A DNA stretch of 64,000 nt from Marivivens niveibacter (GCF_002150005.2 NZ_MSPP01000003.1:1-64000), one strand, 5' to 3'. Numbered from the stretch's first letter, positions 28,116 to 37,069 are shown. Notes: a model not told the origin generated them from the sequence alone. Numbers and translations: made by a program.

Positions 28116-29051
28116 ATGTACAACATCACCGGCGACGTCCTGATCGAAGACGAATTTCTGCGCGACGGTCTGCAGAATGAAAAACGCATTTTTTCCATGG
28201 ACGAAAAACTGTCGTTCATTGCGGATCTAGAAAACGCAGGCGTCAAACGCATTCAGGTCGGTAGCTTTGTCCACCCCAAATGGGTGCCGACAATGGCGGA
28301 TACCGATGAATTGTTCACGCGCATCAATCCAACCGACGGCGTGACTTATACCGCGCTTATCCTGAACAAGGCAGGTCTGGATCGTGCGATGGCGGTGGGT
28401 GTCAAACACCTGTCGATGTCGGTGTCTGCGTCCGAAACCCATTCGATGAAAAACCTGAACCGCACGGTGGCAGAGGCACGCACGAAAATGATGCCCACCA
28501 TCGAAAAAGCGTTGGAAGAGGGCATTCAGGTCCGCGCTGGTATCCAGTCCGCACTGGGCTGCGGTTTTGAAGGCGCGATTGATCCGGCGGTCGTTGTGGA
28601 TATCGCCCGCGATTATTCGGACGCGGGCGTTCACGAAATCAACATCGCGGATACCTCGGGGTTGTCGAACCCCAAAGCTGTTTACGAATTGTGTTCCGCT
28701 GTGCGCGATGCGGTTCGTCCTGACGTGTCTCTCTCCCTCCACCTCCATGACACGCGCGGGATGGGCATCGCTAATATGATCGCTGGGCTTCAGGCCGGCG
28801 TTCGTATTTTTGACGCGGCTCTAGGTGGGCTTGGTGGATGTCCATTTGTCCCCAAGGCCACCGGAAATATCGCCACCGAAGACGCCGTTTTCACGTTGTC
28901 TGAAATGGGCATCGAAACGGGGATCGACTGGCGCGCCCTGAAACCGTCCGTTGCCCGCGCCGAAGCGCTGCTGGATCGCCGCCTGCCGGGGCGGATGGGG
29001 CATATCAACCAACCCGGTGATTTACTTCCAACCGAAGGAGCCTGCGCATGA
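28116..29051 (+). CDS. HMG-CoA-lyase-like (HMGL/DRE-TIM) carbon-carbon lyase
   Basis: A 311-residue TIM-barrel lyase of the HMGL-like family. The N-terminal DEFLRDGLQ carries the catalytic Arg16 and metal Asp17. HLHD supplies metal His209 and His211. The HMG-CoA lyase signature GLGGCPF has the active-site Cys242, followed by ATGN with metal Asn251. Keeping the Cys and both His suggests a true lyase acting on a 3-hydroxy-acyl-CoA or similar. It is first in a five-gene plus-strand run ending in quiC. GGAGG precedes the ATG; the stop overlaps the next start (ATGA at 29048). The substrate is unknown. Confidence 0.85.
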   Translation: MYNITGDVLIEDEFLRDGLQNEKRIFSMDEKLSFIADLENAGVKRIQVGSFVHPKWVPTMADTDELFTRINPTDGVTYTALILNKAGLDRAMAVGVKHLSMSVSASETHSMKNLNRTVAEARTKMMPTIEKALEEGIQVRAGIQSALGCGFEGAIDPAVVVDIARDYSDAGVHEINIADTSGLSNPKAVYELCSAVRDAVRPDVSLSLHLHDTRGMGIANMIAGLQAGVRIFDAALGGLGGCPFVPKATGNIATEDAVFTLSEMGIETGIDWRALKPSVARAEALLDRRLPGRMGHINQPGDLLPTEGACA

Positions 29052-29893
29052 GCCGACTGTTTTCACTGGAATATCTGACCTGCCCGGGTCTGAACCCTGT
29101 CGAGCTGACGCATTGCGCAGCGGATGCAGGATATGACGCGGTTTCCTATCGTCTGATCCATATGGGCGTTGCAGGTGAACCTGATTGCGATCCATGCAGC
29201 CCGCAAATGGTGCGTAACACCAAACAGGCGCTGGCTGATCGCGGTTTGCAGGCGTTCGACGTCGAACTGGCCCGCATTCTGCGTGACCATGATCCGCGCG
29301 AATACGAACGCGCATTCGCTGCGGGTGCCGAACTGGGCTGTACGCAGGCGATTTCGTCGGCTTGGACCGATGTGCGCAATGACGGATCGTTCGTCGTCGA
29401 ACAGTTCCAACGAATTTGCGAAGTCGCGCGTCCCTACGGCATCACCGTCAATCTGGAATTCCCTGCGTTTTCGCGTCTGACCTGTTTGGATGATGCGCTG
29501 GGTATTCTGCGCCGCGCGCAATGCGAAAACCAAGGCGTGTTGGTGGACACTCTGTACCACCATTTCAACGGCGGCACCGCCGAAGAGCTGCTGTCGGTTC
29601 CTGATAAATGGATCAATTTCTTCCACGTTTGTGACACCGATCACGTGGCCTATGCCAAGGACGAAATGATCCACATCGCACGCGATGCCCGCCTGTATCC
29701 GGGCGAGGGCGTGATCGATTTTGCTTCCCTCGCGGCGGCAATCCCCCATGCGCATGTCGCTATCGAACTGCCGAATTTGGCCCGTCAGGCCGAACTGGGC
29801 GCGGTTGAACATGCCCGTCGGTGCCTGGAGGGCGCCAAACGTTTTTTTAGTCAACCAGCGCAGGAAACCACCTGCGCTGAGCAAGCCGCTTAA
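29048..29893 (+). CDS. Sugar phosphate isomerase/epimerase-like TIM-barrel protein
   Basis: A 281-residue xylose-isomerase-like TIM-barrel protein. The divalent-metal set is visible as E137 (NLEFPAF), D167 (LVDTLYHH), H193 (FFHVCD) and E240 (AIELPN). This fold includes epimerases, inosose dehydratase (IolE) and small 3-dehydroshikimate dehydratases (AsbF type). The neighbours would fit a dehydratase or isomerase of a cyclic polyol acid, but the reaction cannot be told from sequence. The C-terminal 15 residues (Gln/Thr/Ala-rich) look disordered. It overlaps the HMGL-like gene and is followed by the aldehyde dehydrogenase after 18 bp. Confidence 0.82.
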   Translation: MSRLFSLEYLTCPGLNPVELTHCAADAGYDAVSYRLIHMGVAGEPDCDPCSPQMVRNTKQALADRGLQAFDVELARILRDHDPREYERAFAAGAELGCTQAISSAWTDVRNDGSFVVEQFQRICEVARPYGITVNLEFPAFSRLTCLDDALGILRRAQCENQGVLVDTLYHHFNGGTAEELLSVPDKWINFFHVCDTDHVAYAKDEMIHIARDARLYPGEGVIDFASLAAAIPHAHVAIELPNLARQAELGAVEHARRCLEGAKRFFSQPAQETTCAEQAA

Positions 29894-29911
29894 GACCAAG
29901 GAGGCCAACTA

Positions 29912-31318
29912 ATGGCTCGTGAAATCACACAAGAAGAAATCGCTATCGCGGACGAGATGATCGTTCGCGCTCGTGCGGCGATGGAAGAAATCAAAGACTA
30001 CGATCAGGCGCAAGTTGACCGTTTGGCGCAGGCTTTGGGTTGGAACTGCGGCAACGAACAGACTTTTGTTCGCATCGCGCAGATGGGCGTTGATGAATCC
30101 GGTATCGGTGACCGTGCTGGTCGCGCTGGCAAACGTTTCAAAATCTTGGGCGTTCTGCGTGACGCGCTGCGCGGTAAATCCGTGGGCGTTATCGAACAGG
30201 ACGACGTCAAAGGCCTGACCAAAATCGCGAAACCAGCAGGCGTTATCGCGTCGCTGATCCCAACCACCAACCCAGAACTGACACCTCCAGTAACCGGCAT
30301 CTACGCGATCAAATGTAAAGACGCTGTGATCTTCTCTCCGCACCCACGCGCGAAAAAGACTACGTTCGAAATGGTCCGCGTTATGCGCGAAACTCTGGCG
30401 AAACTGGGCGCACCACGCGACCTGTTCCAGTGTGTTGAAAACCCATCGATCCCGCTGACCAACTATCTAATGGGCGCATGTGACCTGACGATGGCAACTG
30501 GCGGTAAACCAATGGTTCAAGCAGCATATTCGTCGGGCAAACCTGCCTACGGCGTTGGCGCTGGTAACTCGACCATGGTTATCGACGAAGACGCAGACAT
30601 CGCAGAAGCAGCGATGAACAGCCGCATTTCGAAAACTTCGGACTTTGGTTCGGGTTGTTCGGCAGACGGTAACCTTATCATCCACTCGAAAATCTACGAC
30701 GAGATGAAAGAGGCGCTGATCAAAGAAGGCGGTTACCTGTGTAACGCAGAAGAAAAAGAGCTGCTGCAAAAAGCACTGTGGACCGAAGAAGGCGGCCGCC
30801 GCATCGAAACCGTCGCGATCGCTGCGCAGAAAATCGCAGAATTCGCAGGCTTTGAGATCCCAGAAGACCGTAAATTCATCATGGTCGAACAAGAAGAGAT
30901 CGGCAAAGAGCACAAATTCTCGGGCGAGAAACTGTCGGTCACTATGGCACTTTACAAAGCGGCTGATTTCGATGACGCGATGGCCAAAGTGCGCGCGATC
31001 TACGATGTCGCAGGCAAAGGCCATTCGTGTGGTATCTATTCGTTCAGCGAAGAGAACATCATCAAGCACGCAATGAACGCACCTGTTTCGCGCGTCATGG
31101 TCCGCCAGCCTCAGTCCAAAGCGAACGCAGGTTCGTTTGAAAACGGCATGCCAATGACATCGTCGCTGGGTTGCGGCATCTGGGGTGGCAACATCACCAA
31201 CGAAAACGTCAACCTGAAACACTACATGAACGTGACTTGGGTTGCGCGTCCGATCCCAGCTGACCGTCCATCCGACGAAGAGCTGTTCGGCGAATTCTAC
31301 AACACCGAGGTGATGTAA
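29912..31318 (+). CDS. CoA-acylating aldehyde dehydrogenase
   Basis: A 468-residue aldehyde dehydrogenase of the AdhE-N/EutE/SauS group. The catalytic Cys249 sits in SDFGSGCSADGNLI, and GAGNS (about 216-220) is typical of the acylating class, which makes acyl-CoA with NAD(P). The classic ALDH general-base Glu motif is not apparent, as expected for CoA-dependent enzymes. Sulfoacetaldehyde dehydrogenase (SauS) is one relative, but no sulfonate genes are nearby. AAGGAGG precedes the ATG, and the ThDP enzyme gene begins 2 bp after the stop. Codon use is highly biased, like dctP. The pairing suggests an aldehyde released by the ThDP enzyme is oxidised to an acyl-CoA. Confidence 0.87.
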   Translation: MAREITQEEIAIADEMIVRARAAMEEIKDYDQAQVDRLAQALGWNCGNEQTFVRIAQMGVDESGIGDRAGRAGKRFKILGVLRDALRGKSVGVIEQDDVKGLTKIAKPAGVIASLIPTTNPELTPPVTGIYAIKCKDAVIFSPHPRAKKTTFEMVRVMRETLAKLGAPRDLFQCVENPSIPLTNYLMGACDLTMATGGKPMVQAAYSSGKPAYGVGAGNSTMVIDEDADIAEAAMNSRISKTSDFGSGCSADGNLIIHSKIYDEMKEALIKEGGYLCNAEEKELLQKALWTEEGGRRIETVAIAAQKIAEFAGFEIPEDRKFIMVEQEEIGKEHKFSGEKLSVTMALYKAADFDDAMAKVRAIYDVAGKGHSCGIYSFSEENIIKHAMNAPVSRVMVRQPQSKANAGSFENGMPMTSSLGCGIWGGNITNENVNLKHYMNVTWVARPIPADRPSDEELFGEFYNTEVM

Positions 31319-31320
31319 GA

Positions 31321-33117
31321 ATGGTTACCAAGAACATCGAACCAGGTAAGGACCTGATTGCAAATCAGCTGTGCCGTTACCTAGAGGGCCGCGGCGTCGA
31401 ACATATCTTCGGCCTGTGTGGTCACACAAACATCGCTGTTCTGTCGGCGCTGGCGGAATCGTCCATCGATTTCGTCAACGTTCGCCACGAACAAATTTCG
31501 TCGCACGCAGCAGACGGTTATGCACGTGTCACCGGCAAAGCGTCGGTTGTCCTGTCGCACCTGTCGCCTGGTCTGACCAACGCGGCAACGGGCGTTGCGA
31601 ACGCGGCGCTGGACTGTATCCCGATGGTCGTCATCGCGGGTGACATTCCGTCGTACTACTACGGTAAACACCCCCACCAAGAGGTGAACCTGCACGCCGA
31701 CGGTTCGCAGTACGAAATCTACCGCCCGTTCGTGAAACGTGCATGGCGTGTGGACACCCCCGAACTGCTGCCAGAGATCATGGAAAAAGCGTTCCAATTG
31801 GCTGAAAGCGGTCAGCCGGGTCCGGTTCTGGTCAACGTTCCGATGGATTACTTCTCGGCTCAGGTTGAAAACAGCCTGTGGGAAAAACAGAACGCCAACA
31901 CCAAGGCGCTGAAAAAACCATCGATCGACGACGAAACCGCGCGCGAAATCATTCAGGCTCTGCTGGATGCAGAACGCCCAGTGATCTACGCAGGCGGCGG
32001 TGTTGCGCTGGCGCGTGCATGGGACGAACTGAAAGAATTCGTTGATCACTTGCAACTGCCAGTCGCGCACTCGCTGATGGGCAAAGGCTGCGTGCCTGAT
32101 GACCACCCGCTGGTTCTGGGCATGACGGGTTTCTGGGGAACATCGTTCACCAACCAACAGACCCTGAATGCAGACTGGATCATCGGTCTGGGTTCCCGTT
32201 TCAAAGAAGCTGACTGTTCGTCGTGGTATCCTGAATACACGTTTAACATCGGCGAAGGCGCGACCAAACTGATCCACATCGACATCGAAAGCCAAGAGAT
32301 TGGCCGCAACTACCCAGTTGAAATCGGTGCCGTCGCAGATCTGAAAGCCGCGTTAAAGGTTCTGAACCGCGTTGCAAAGGAAATGAAACCAGAAGGCGTT
32401 CAGCGTCCTGAGCTGGTTCAGGCGATTGCTGATTTCCGTGCAGAGTTCAAATCCAAGAACACCGAAATGCAGAAATCGGACGCTTTCCCGATGATGCCTG
32501 AACGTATTCTGGCCGACCTGCGTGAAGCGATGCCGCGTGACGCCTATCTGACCTCGGACGTGGGTTGGAACAAAAACGGTGTGGCGCAGCAGTTCGACAT
32601 CTTTGAACCAGGTTCGATCCTGATCCCAGGCGGTTTTGCGACCATGGGTTTTGGTCCTGGCGCGGCTGTCGGTGCACAGGTTGCAGCGCCTGATCGCGTT
32701 GTGATTTCGCTGGTTGGAGATGGCGGCTTTGGTCAGAACCCTGCGGTGCTGGCAACGGCTGCGGCTGAAAACCTGCCTGTCATCTGGGTTGTTATGAACA
32801 ACAACGCATTTGGTACCATCGCAGGTCTGCAAAAAGCCCACTACGATCTGACCTACGGCACCACCTTTAACAAGGCGGATGAAGTGCTGGAACAGACCCC
32901 AGACTACGCAGCAATCGCACGCGCCTATGGCTGTGTTGGCGTTCGCCCTGCTTCGGCGGCGGAATTCAAACCCGCGCTAGAGGCCGCGATCGCATCGCGC
33001 AAACCAACCGTGATCGATATCGCGATGATCAACAACCCGACCCCAACATCGGGCCACTGGAACATCCTAGATATCTATTCGCCAGAGGGCGGCGTAGGCC
33101 ACGTATCGACCGACTAA
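31321..33117 (+). CDS. Thiamine-diphosphate-dependent enzyme (acetolactate-synthase-like fold)
   Basis: A 598-residue three-domain ThDP enzyme. The N-terminal PYR domain carries catalytic Glu57 in VRHEQISSHAADGYARVTGK, a central Rossmann domain spans about 205-345, and the C-terminal PP domain has GDGGFGQNPAVLATAAAENL, with the cofactor motif closing at VVMNNNAFGTI. It belongs to the ALS/oxalyl-CoA decarboxylase/2-hydroxyacyl-CoA lyase/IolD superfamily. It is not recognisably IlvB, Xsc or Gcl from its local motifs. Lying 2 bp after an acylating aldehyde dehydrogenase, it most plausibly decarboxylates or cleaves a 2-oxo or 2-hydroxy compound to an aldehyde. Confidence 0.86.
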   Translation: MVTKNIEPGKDLIANQLCRYLEGRGVEHIFGLCGHTNIAVLSALAESSIDFVNVRHEQISSHAADGYARVTGKASVVLSHLSPGLTNAATGVANAALDCIPMVVIAGDIPSYYYGKHPHQEVNLHADGSQYEIYRPFVKRAWRVDTPELLPEIMEKAFQLAESGQPGPVLVNVPMDYFSAQVENSLWEKQNANTKALKKPSIDDETAREIIQALLDAERPVIYAGGGVALARAWDELKEFVDHLQLPVAHSLMGKGCVPDDHPLVLGMTGFWGTSFTNQQTLNADWIIGLGSRFKEADCSSWYPEYTFNIGEGATKLIHIDIESQEIGRNYPVEIGAVADLKAALKVLNRVAKEMKPEGVQRPELVQAIADFRAEFKSKNTEMQKSDAFPMMPERILADLREAMPRDAYLTSDVGWNKNGVAQQFDIFEPGSILIPGGFATMGFGPGAAVGAQVAAPDRVVISLVGDGGFGQNPAVLATAAAENLPVIWVVMNNNAFGTIAGLQKAHYDLTYGTTFNKADEVLEQTPDYAAIARAYGCVGVRPASAAEFKPALEAAIASRKPTVIDIAMINNPTPTSGHWNILDIYSPEGGVGHVSTD

Positions 33118-33222
33118 TTTCGGTCTAAAAACAACGTTGCGGCGTGCAATTCAGGGTGACTTTGGCAGGTGCTAGAGTATGCTTTGAACTGCGCGCCGCG
33201 CGCAATTTTTAAAGGTGAGACG

Positions 33223-35109
33223 ATGAAAACTTCGATTGCTACTGTGTCCATTTCTGGTGACCTGATCGAAAAACTGACCGCGATTTCAAACGCGGGGTTT
33301 GATGGCATCGAAATTTTCGAACAAGACATCATCACCTTTGACGGATCCCCCCGTCAGGTCGGCGAATTGGCCAAAGAATTCGGCCTATCCATCGATCTGT
33401 TCCAACCCGTCCGCGATTTCGAAGGAATGCCCGAAGGTCTGCGCCAAAAGGCGTTTGATCGCGTCGAACGCAAATTCGATTTGCTACAGGAATTGGGTAC
33501 GGACCTGCTGCTGATTTCATCCTCGTCCAACCCAAAGGCGCTGGGCGGGGTGGATCGTTTGGCGGCTGACTTTGCTGAGCTGGGCGAACTGGCAGCAAAT
33601 CGCGATGTGCGCATCGGATACGAGGCCCGTTCGTGGGGCACCTATGTGTCGTCGCACCTAGATGCATGGGAGGTCGTGCGCCGCGCCGATCACCCGAACG
33701 TCGGTATCATTCTGGACAGTTTCCATACACTGGCCGCTGGCCATGACGTTGACAGCATCCGCCGCATTCCAGGGGACAAAGTGTTCCACGTCCAACTATC
33801 GGATGCACCAAACATTGAAATGGATCTGGAATATCTGTCCCGTCATTTCCGTTCGATGCCGGGCGAAGGCGATCTGGACATCGTGTCGTTCTTGGACGCG
33901 GTGATGGACACCGGATATAACGGCCCGCTGAGCCTAGAGATTTTGAACGACCAGTTCCGCGGCGGCAACCCGCGGATCATCGCAAATGACGGCCAACGGT
34001 CGCTTATTGCGTCGATGGATGCGCTGCGCCGTCGGGGCCGCGAATTGACAGTCGATCTGCCCGACATGCCCGCGCCCGTCGCGCTGCAAGGCGTAGAGTT
34101 TGTTGAATTCGCGGCAGACGAGGCAGAGGCAAAGGTACTGGGCGGGATGCTGAAAACCTTGGGGTTTGCGCACGCGGGACAGCACATCAGCAAGAACGTT
34201 AACCTGTACCGTCAGGGCGATATCAATATCGTCATCAACACCGAACAAGAGGGCTACGCCTATTCCGCCTATGTCACTCACGGCACCTGTGTTTGTGATG
34301 TGGGTCTGTTGGTGGATGACGCGCAGGCGGCGAAAACCCGTTCGAATGCTCTGGGCGCTAACCTGTTTTCGCAGCGGCGCGGGGCAGGGGAATTGGACAT
34401 CCCCGCTGTGCGCGGCGTTGGCGGCAGCGTTCTGCACTTGCTGGACCACGGCGCCGAACTGGGCAAAGTGTGGGAGGCAGAGTTCACCCAGCTGGACGCC
34501 GATACCAAAGGCGCTGGCCTAACCCGCATCGACCATCTGGCAGAATCCATGAAGCACGAAGAATTGCTGACTTGGACCCTGTTTTATTCGACGATTTTTG
34601 ATCTGGACCGCACGCCGATCACCGATGTGGCGGACCCAGGCGGCGTGGTGCATTCGCGCGCCCTGCAGTCGTCTGATGGCGCGTTCCGCCTCACGATGAA
34701 CGGCGTTGATACCCACCGCACCTTTGCGGGGCGTTTCTTGGCCGACAGTTTCGGCAGCTCTGTCCAGCATGTCGCTTTTGGTACTGATGACATCTTTGCC
34801 ACTGCGCAGGCGCTGGCGGACAACGGGTTTGAAGCTCTGCCGATTTTCGAAAATTATTACGCTGATCTGGATGCGCGCGGCGTTCTGGATGACGCGACAA
34901 TGGACCGCCTAAAGCAGTTCAACATCATGTATGACGAAGACGATCAGGGCGGATATTTCCAGATGTATTCCAAACCCTACGGCAACGGTTTCTTTTTTGA
35001 AATCGTGCAGCGTACCGGAAAATACGGCGGATACGGCGCGCCAAATGCGCCCTATCGAACCGCTGCGCTGAAACGATTGGCGCGGGATATTAGCATCCCG
35101 ACGATGTAA
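33223..35109 (+). CDS. quiC: 3-dehydroshikimate dehydratase QuiC, fused to HPPD-like domain
   Basis: A 628-residue bipartite enzyme making protocatechuate from 3-dehydroshikimate. The N-terminal TIM barrel (1-275) has the metal ligands E134 (YEARSWG), D165 (ILDSFHT), Q191 (VQLSD) and E239 (SLEILND), the arrangement known for QuiC1/QsuB-type dehydratases. The C-terminal half (about 290-628) is a 4-hydroxyphenylpyruvate-dioxygenase-like vicinal-oxygen-chelate pair. Its facial triad also appears intact: H438 (RIDHLAES), H516 (VQHVAFG) and E593 (FFFEIVQ). The ATG at 33223 has AAAGGTGAG upstream. It is last of the run, 105 bp after the ThDP gene. This gene is the strongest evidence that the region degrades quinate/shikimate. 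Confidence 0.92.
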   Translation: MKTSIATVSISGDLIEKLTAISNAGFDGIEIFEQDIITFDGSPRQVGELAKEFGLSIDLFQPVRDFEGMPEGLRQKAFDRVERKFDLLQELGTDLLLISSSSNPKALGGVDRLAADFAELGELAANRDVRIGYEARSWGTYVSSHLDAWEVVRRADHPNVGIILDSFHTLAAGHDVDSIRRIPGDKVFHVQLSDAPNIEMDLEYLSRHFRSMPGEGDLDIVSFLDAVMDTGYNGPLSLEILNDQFRGGNPRIIANDGQRSLIASMDALRRRGRELTVDLPDMPAPVALQGVEFVEFAADEAEAKVLGGMLKTLGFAHAGQHISKNVNLYRQGDINIVINTEQEGYAYSAYVTHGTCVCDVGLLVDDAQAAKTRSNALGANLFSQRRGAGELDIPAVRGVGGSVLHLLDHGAELGKVWEAEFTQLDADTKGAGLTRIDHLAESMKHEELLTWTLFYSTIFDLDRTPITDVADPGGVVHSRALQSSDGAFRLTMNGVDTHRTFAGRFLADSFGSSVQHVAFGTDDIFATAQALADNGFEALPIFENYYADLDARGVLDDATMDRLKQFNIMYDEDDQGGYFQMYSKPYGNGFFFEIVQRTGKYGGYGAPNAPYRTAALKRLARDISIPTM

Positions 35110-35329
35110 AAAACGTTAATGGATGCTTAAATTCGTCGCCTATCTTGTGGTTGTGCACAGGTTATTTCCCTAGCATTTGGGTTATCCCCAATATTTTGCT
35201 TTACACAGAATCACTTCCGAATCACCATAGATGGTAGAGGCGGACGTGTTTTCGGAGCCTCTGAAAAAAACGCAACTAGCGGTCGGTCGCTGCCAATTGC
35301 CGAACGCTACAGCGAATGAGGCCGAGCAT

Positions 35330-35833
35330 ATGGCACTGACAGAGCAGTATTTCGACAACGGCGATATTCACCCGATTGATGTCGTTGAAAATCTAGCAAA
35401 TTTCCATGAATGGGAATTCGACCGTATCGCGGACGATCAGATTGCGATGCAAGTCGAAGGCCTATGGCGAACCTATTCGATTACCTTGGCGTGGTCGGCC
35501 TATGATCAGACGCTGCGATTGATCTGCAGCTTTGAAATGGAACCACCTGAGCACCGCGTCCCACATTTGTACGAGGCATTGAGCCGTGCAAACGATCAAT
35601 GTTGGGCCGGCAACTTCACGTGGTGGGGCGAACAGCAACTGATGGTTTATCGCTATGGTCTGGTGCTGACCGGTGATCAAATCGCGTCCCCTGAACAGAT
35701 TGATACGATCATAGGTTCTGCAGTGGTTAACAGCGAACGTTTCTACCCTGCGTTCCAATTGGTCACGTGGGCCGAACGCACCCCAAAAGAGGCGATGGAT
35801 ATCGCAATGAGCGAAGCCTACGGCACCGCCTAG
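35330..35833 (+). CDS. YbjN domain-containing protein
   Basis: A 167-residue protein of the YbjN family (type III secretion chaperone-like fold), common in Rhodobacteraceae, where it is usually found next to proC as here. Recognisable parts are the start MALTEQYF with IHPIDVVENL, the strand-rich middle (AMQVEGLWRTYSITLAWS) and the C-terminal AERFYP-like segment (NSERFYPAFQLVTW). I chose the ATG at 35330 because homologues I recall begin there; the frame is open to 35231, but those 33 residues are not family-like. Biochemical function is unknown. 35110-35329 holds no other gene. Confidence 0.82.
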   Translation: MALTEQYFDNGDIHPIDVVENLANFHEWEFDRIADDQIAMQVEGLWRTYSITLAWSAYDQTLRLICSFEMEPPEHRVPHLYEALSRANDQCWAGNFTWWGEQQLMVYRYGLVLTGDQIASPEQIDTIIGSAVVNSERFYPAFQLVTWAERTPKEAMDIAMSEAYGTA

Positions 35834-35922
35834 GTCATACGGCTGGGCGGCAAACCCGCCTGACTGCTTGCAGTCCCTATCGCTGCGCCCTACCAATTGG
35901 GCAAACGAAGATAGGGATTGCC

Positions 35923-36738
35923 ATGAATATGGATGATGTGGCCCGTCGCGGGCTGGTTCTGCTGGGATGTGGTAAAATGGGATCGGCCATGTTGGCCGGT
36001 TGGTTGCGGTCTGGGTTGCCGGCAACTTCGGTCTGGGTGAACGACCCCTATCCCAGCGATTGGTTGACCCAGCAGGGCGTAAACATCAATGCCGTTTTGC
36101 CCGAAAGCCCTGCGATCGTTTTGGTCGCTGTGAAACCCCAAATGATGGCGGACGCACTGCCAACTTTGCGGTCGTATGGGAATGGCGACACCGTATTCCT
36201 GTCGGTTGCTGCGGGCATCACCATTGGCACCTATGAAACCATGCTGGGCGCAGAAACGCCGGTTATTCGCGCAATGCCAAACACGCCTGCCGCCATCGGT
36301 CGCGGTGTGACAGCGATTGTGGGTAATGCGCAGGCATCGGCGGATATGATGGATCTGGCGGATAACCTCTTGCAAGCCATCGGTCAGGTCGTCCGACTGG
36401 ACGCGGAAAGCCAAATGAGCGCGGTCACGGCCATTTCTGGCTGCGGTCCGGCCTATGTGTTCCACCTGATCGAAGCGATGGCAGCCGCAGGCGAAAAGGC
36501 GGGCCTTGCCCCCGAATTAGCCATGCAATTGGCCAAGGCAACCGTCGGCGGCGCAGGTCAATTGGCCGAAGACGCCGATGATAGCCCCACGCAGCTGCGC
36601 ATCAACGTGACATCGCCAAACGGCGTGACGTTCGAGGCGCTAAAGGTACTGATGAACGAAACCGATGGCTTCCCTGTGTTAATGGACCGCGCAGTTCAGG
36701 CGGCGGTAAATCGCGATCAGGAGTTGTCGAATGGCTGA
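35923..36738 (+). CDS. proC: Pyrroline-5-carboxylate reductase
   Basis: A 271-residue ProC that reduces 1-pyrroline-5-carboxylate to proline with NAD(P)H. The Rossmann loop GCGKMGSAMLAGW lies at about 15-27. The C-terminal domain has ISGCGPAYVFHLIEAM and the proline-binding VTSPNGVTFEAL (SPGGTT-type) loop. The ATG at 35923 is chosen; the open frame upstream lies within ybjN. It overlaps csaA by 8 bp and heads a three-gene unit. Confidence 0.94.
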   Translation: MNMDDVARRGLVLLGCGKMGSAMLAGWLRSGLPATSVWVNDPYPSDWLTQQGVNINAVLPESPAIVLVAVKPQMMADALPTLRSYGNGDTVFLSVAAGITIGTYETMLGAETPVIRAMPNTPAAIGRGVTAIVGNAQASADMMDLADNLLQAIGQVVRLDAESQMSAVTAISGCGPAYVFHLIEAMAAAGEKAGLAPELAMQLAKATVGGAGQLAEDADDSPTQLRINVTSPNGVTFEALKVLMNETDGFPVLMDRAVQAAVNRDQELSNG

Positions 36739-37069
36739 GATTGAGTTTGACGACTTTCTAAAGGTCGATGTGCGTGTTGGCCGCGTTGTACGCGCCGAAC
36801 CCTACCCAGAGGCCCGCAAGCCCGCGATCAAAATGTGGATCGATTTCGGTGACGAGATCGGGGAAAAACGGACCTCTGCGCAGGTGACGAAACACTATGA
36901 CCCCGACATGCTGATCGGCAAAGAGGTCATGGCCGTCGTTAATTTCCCGCCCCGTCAGATCGGTAAATTCATGTCCGAGGTTCTGGTTTTAGGACTACCC
37001 GACGAAAACGGCGACATTGTTTTGGTCGGTCCAGACAAAGATGTACCTGTAGGGGGACGCTTGCATTGA
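36731..37069 (+). CDS. csaA: CsaA-like tRNA-binding domain protein
   Basis: A 112-residue stand-alone tRNA-binding (OB-fold) protein of the CsaA type. The family core is seen at FLKVDVRVGRVV (about 9-20), ARKPAIKMWIDFG and VVNFPPRQIGKFMSEVLVLG. In Bacillus CsaA has chaperone-like activity; a general RNA or protein quality-control role is assumed. It overlaps proC and the following reductase gene, so all three are probably translated together. Confidence 0.92.
   Translation: MAEIEFDDFLKVDVRVGRVVRAEPYPEARKPAIKMWIDFGDEIGEKRTSAQVTKHYDPDMLIGKEVMAVVNFPPRQIGKFMSEVLVLGLPDENGDIVLVGPDKDVPVGGRLH

Noticed and set aside
29063-29908. 281-codon minus-strand frame over the TIM-barrel gene
   Set aside because: Product shows no domain; the plus-strand gene has a full metal-ligand set and couples to neighbours by overlap.
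29912-33117. Sulfoacetaldehyde pathway (SauS plus Xsc) reading of the aldehyde dehydrogenase and ThDP enzyme
   Set aside because: The ThDP enzyme does not show the N-terminal motifs I expect for Xsc, and no phosphotransacetylase, sulfite exporter or sulfonate genes are nearby.
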